Part shown: piece by piece, positions 3,813-6,067 of the stretch
Layout of the letters: every line of letters starts with the position of its first letter
How positions within the stretch are numbered: the stretch's first letter is position 1
Assembly (NCBI GenBank): GCA_009702465.1
Contig: WLHY01000056.1
Location: forward strand, 1-6,067
Source: Actinomycetota bacterium
Lineage (GTDB): Bacteria > Actinomycetota > Actinomycetes > Nanopelagicales > Nanopelagicaceae
Direction of reading: 5' to 3'
Length of the DNA stretch: 6,067 nucleotides
Position numbers and translations under genes: made by a program
Notes under the pieces: model-generated
What the model was told of the DNA's origin: nothing
Database searches by the model: none
Seen by the model: only the letters and a program-made list of their open reading frames with translations

Positions 3813-5249
3813 ATGCCTACCTTTGTCGTAGAAACCTACGGCTGCCAGATGAATGTCCATGATTCCGAGCGAATCTCTGGATTGTTAATTGATGCTGGCT
3901 ATACCCAAGCACTAGCTGATACCCACCCGGATTTAGTTGTCTTTAACACCTGTGCAGTTCGCGAGAATGCAGATAACAAACTTTATGGAAATCTCTCCTT
4001 CCTAGCGCCACGTAAAAAGAGTGATCCAAACTTTCAAATAGCAGTTGGTGGATGTATGGCGCAAAAGGATCAAGATGCGATTATTAAACGCGCACCCTAT
4101 GTTGATGTGGTCTTTGGTACTCACAATATTGGCTCACTTCCAATCCTGCTTGAGCGCGCTCGAATTGAGGAGCAATCACAGGTTGAGATTAAAGAGTCTC
4201 TTGAGCACTTCCCATCCACACTTCCCGTAAAACGTGACAGTGCATTTAGTGCATGGGTTTCAGTATCAGTTGGCTGCAATAACACCTGCACATTTTGTAT
4301 CGTTCCCCAACTTCGCGGTATTGAAAAGGATCGCCCAGCTGAGGATATTTTGCGCGAGGTGCGCGCTCTGGTTGATCAAGGGGTTATTGAAATTACCTTG
4401 CTGGGTCAAAATGTAAATGCTTATGGTGTTGATTTTGGTGATCGATTAGCCTTCTCTAAATTACTTCGTGAATGCGGCAAGATCGACGGTTTAAAGCGGG
4501 TTCGCTTTATGTCACCACATCCACGTGATTTCACCGATGATGTAATTGATGCGATGGCACAAACCCCCAATGTGATGCCACATCTTCATATGCCACTGCA
4601 ATCTGGCAGCGACAAGGTTTTGCAGGCGATGCGACGGTCATATCGCAGGGATCGATACTTAGGAATTCTAGAGAAGGTTCGTTCCGCAATTCCAGATGCT
4701 GCTATTACTACTGACATCATCGTTGGTTTTCCAGGTGAGAGTGATGAGGATTTTGCGCAAACTATTGATTTAGTAAAGGTAGCAAAATTTAGCGCCGCCT
4801 ATACTTTCCAATACTCAAAACGTCCGGGCACACCAGCTGCCACGATGCCAGATCAGATTAATGATGAGGTTATGGCCCAGCGCTACAACCAACTTCACCA
4901 GGTGCAACAAGAGATTTCCAAGAGTGAGAATACAAAGTTAATTGGCAAGCAGATTCAATTACTAGTTAGCGCCCATGAGGGCCGTCATGATCTTGATTTA
5001 AAGCGAGTTACAGGACGTGCTCAAGATTTTAGACTTACCCACTTTGATAACTCAGCTAACACCGCACGTCCAGGAGATCTAGTTCAGGTGCAGGTGACTG
5101 AAGCATTTGCCAACCACATCGTTGCTGGTGCACCAATCTCAGTTGAAAAAACCCAAGGCGGAGATGCTCATACCGCTTGGGTAGATGAGCAGGGAGATAA
5201 GAAGATTTTGCTAGGCATACCAACACTTGCCTCACTTAAATCTCTATGA
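3813..5249 (+). CDS. miaB: tRNA-2-methylthio-N6-dimethylallyladenosine synthase MiaB
   Basis: MiaB is a radical-SAM methylthiotransferase that adds a methylthio group to C2 of i6A37 in tRNAs reading U-starting codons, giving ms2i6A37. The 478-residue protein has the full domain order. The N-terminal methylthiotransferase domain carries three auxiliary-cluster cysteines: Cys11 in TYGCQMN, Cys47 in NTCAVRE and Cys81 in GGCMAQ. The radical SAM core contains the CxxxCxxC cluster Cys155/159/162 (GCNNTCTFC) and [11 protein letters not shown] at 260-270. The C-terminus from about residue 375 has the size and position of a TRAM RNA-binding domain. The motifs TYGCQMN and [14 protein letters not shown] favour MiaB over RimO or MtaB, and the adjacent miaA supports this. 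The ATG at 3813 lies 28 nt after recX; its promoter may be leaderless. Its stop overlaps the miaA start by 4 nt. Confidence 0.98.
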   Translation: MPTFVVETYGCQMNVHDSERISGLLIDAGYTQALADTHPDLVVFNTCAVRENADNKLYGNLSFLAPRKKSDPNFQIAVGGCMAQKDQDAIIKRAPYVDVVFGTHNIGSLPILLERARIEEQSQVEIKESLEHFPSTLPVKRDSAFSAWVSVSVGCNNTCTFCIVPQLRGIEKDRPAEDILREVRALVDQGVIEITLLGQNVNAYGVDFGDRLAFSKLLRECGKIDGLKRVRFMSPHPRDFTDDVIDAMAQTPNVMPHLHMPLQSGSDKVLQAMRRSYRRDRYLGILEKVRSAIPDAAITTDIIVGFPGESDEDFAQTIDLVKVAKFSAAYTFQYSKRPGTPAATMPDQINDEVMAQRYNQLHQVQQEISKSENTKLIGKQIQLLVSAHEGRHDLDLKRVTGRAQDFRLTHFDNSANTARPGDLVQVQVTEAFANHIVAGAPISVEKTQGGDAHTAWVDEQGDKKILLGIPTLASLKSL

Positions 5250-6067
5250 GTTTAATAATCATTTGTGGCGCCACCGCAACAGGCAAAAGTGATTTAGCGG
5301 TAGCGGTCGCAAAGCAGATTGATGCAGAGATCATTAATGCCGATTCCATGCAGCTATACAAAGGAATGGATATTGGCACCGCTAAATTAACCCTGGCTGA
5401 GCGCGATGGTGTGCCCCATCATTTAATTGATTTACTTGAGATAAAAGAGGAGGCAAATGTCTCTTGGTATCAAAATTTAGCAAGAACCAAAATTGATCAA
5501 TTACTTGCAGCAGGTAAATCTGTTGTTGTAGTTGGTGGCACCGGCCTATATATAAAGGCGATATTGGATGAGTTAAATTTTCCAGATACCGATCCAAAGG
5601 TGCGCCAGCAGATTACCGATGAGGCGGAAAAACTTGGCAATGATGTAATGCATCAACGGTTATCAAAGTTGGATCCAGCTGCTGCGGTAGCAATTCCAAA
5701 GGAGAATATCCGTCGGGTAATCAGAGCACTAGAGGTGATTGAGTTAACTGGAAAGCCATTTACCGCCAATCTGCCAAGACAGGAGAGCAGCAGATATCCA
5801 GCGGCTCAACAATTTGGTTTAGTACTAGATCGAGAGAATCTAGATGCCCGAATTGATAAGCGGGTTGAGGATATGTGGGATAAAGGTTTTGCCCGTGAGG
5901 TTTCCCTGCTGATGACAAAGGGATTAGCGGATGCAACAACTGCGAAGATGGCGTTGGGGTATAAACAAATAATGGATTACTTAAATGGTGAATCTACTGA
6001 AGAGTTTGCGAAAGAGGAGACTAAACGGGTTTCTCGTGCATACGCCAGAAGGCAGGAGACCTGGTTC
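5246..6067 (+). CDS. miaA: tRNA dimethylallyltransferase MiaA (3'-partial)
   Basis: MiaA transfers the dimethylallyl group from DMAPP to N6 of A37 in tRNAs that read codons starting with U, producing the i6A37 that MiaB then modifies. The frame begins at ATG 5246, overlapping the miaB stop (ATGA), and stays open to the window end: 274 codons of an expected 300 or so. The P-loop is GATATGKS at 8-15. NADSMQLY at about 31-38 includes the Asp and Gln of the active site, followed by MDIGTAK at 41-47. GGTGLYIKA lies near 97-105, the [10 protein letters not shown] block at about 154-163, and YARRQETWF at the window edge. Only the extreme C-terminus is missing. No Shine-Dalgarno precedes it, so it should be translated by ribosomes terminating on miaB. 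Confidence 0.97.
   Translation, partial: MSLIIICGATATGKSDLAVAVAKQIDAEIINADSMQLYKGMDIGTAKLTLAERDGVPHHLIDLLEIKEEANVSWYQNLARTKIDQLLAAGKSVVVVGGTGLYIKAILDELNFPDTDPKVRQQITDEAEKLGNDVMHQRLSKLDPAAAVAIPKENIRRVIRALEVIELTGKPFTANLPRQESSRYPAAQQFGLVLDRENLDARIDKRVEDMWDKGFAREVSLLMTKGLADATTAKMALGYKQIMDYLNGESTEEFAKEETKRVSRAYARRQETWF

Noticed and set aside
4045..4416. Two short + strand frames inside miaB
   Set aside because: They are out-of-frame shadows within an intact miaB with all six cluster cysteines in the main frame.
5382..5597. Antisense reading frame in the last 700 bases
   Set aside because: The opposite strand carries the clear miaA frame from 5246 to the window end.

Overview
The window is a compact stretch of chromosomal housekeeping genes, all on the + strand, from a low-GC actinobacterium. 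The order pgsA – cinA – clgR – (TetR-type regulator) – DUF3046 – recA – recX – miaB – miaA is the classic actinobacterial recA neighbourhood. ClgR and DUF3046 are essentially actinobacterial families, and the 16-bp SOS operator before recA is of the actinobacterial/Gram-positive LexA type. A/T-ending codons and abundant TTA leucine codons, tight spacing and several ATGA/GTGA overlaps suggest a streamlined freshwater acI type (Candidatus Nanopelagicales, e.g. Planktophila-like). The phylum is well supported; the order-level assignment is inference.

Block 1 (about 1-1996): the 3' part of pgsA (phosphatidylglycerophosphate synthase), a single-domain cinA/pncC (NMN amidase), clgR (activator of Clp protease genes), a divergent TetR-family regulator and a DUF3046 protein. 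pgsA/cinA and cinA/clgR overlap by 4 nt. The TetR gene starts 3 nt after the clgR stop in the same reading frame. The TetR gene sits where many actinobacteria carry pspA.

Block 2 (1997-2198) is the only sizeable non-coding gap. It holds a perfect palindromic SOS box (2037-2052) touching a likely -10 element, then about 130 nt of GC-richer leader before recA. The leader can form mutually exclusive small hairpins. It also contains three tiny tandem reading frames linked by TGATG and ATGA overlaps that end at the recA ribosome binding site. This is the least explained part of the window.

Block 3 (2199-3784): recA without an intein, followed 8 nt later by recX with a TTG start. A hairpin-capable sequence covers the recA stop and recX start, and a perfect 10-bp inverted repeat lies at the 5' end of recX; both could lower RecX output relative to RecA.

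Block 4 (3813-6067): miaB, preceded by a candidate leaderless promoter, and miaA, which overlaps miaB by 4 nt and runs off the window a few tens of residues before its expected end. MiaA prenylates tRNA A37 and MiaB methylthiolates it, so the pair encodes consecutive steps of one modification. No tRNA, rRNA, IS element, CRISPR array or convincing Rho-independent terminator was seen.
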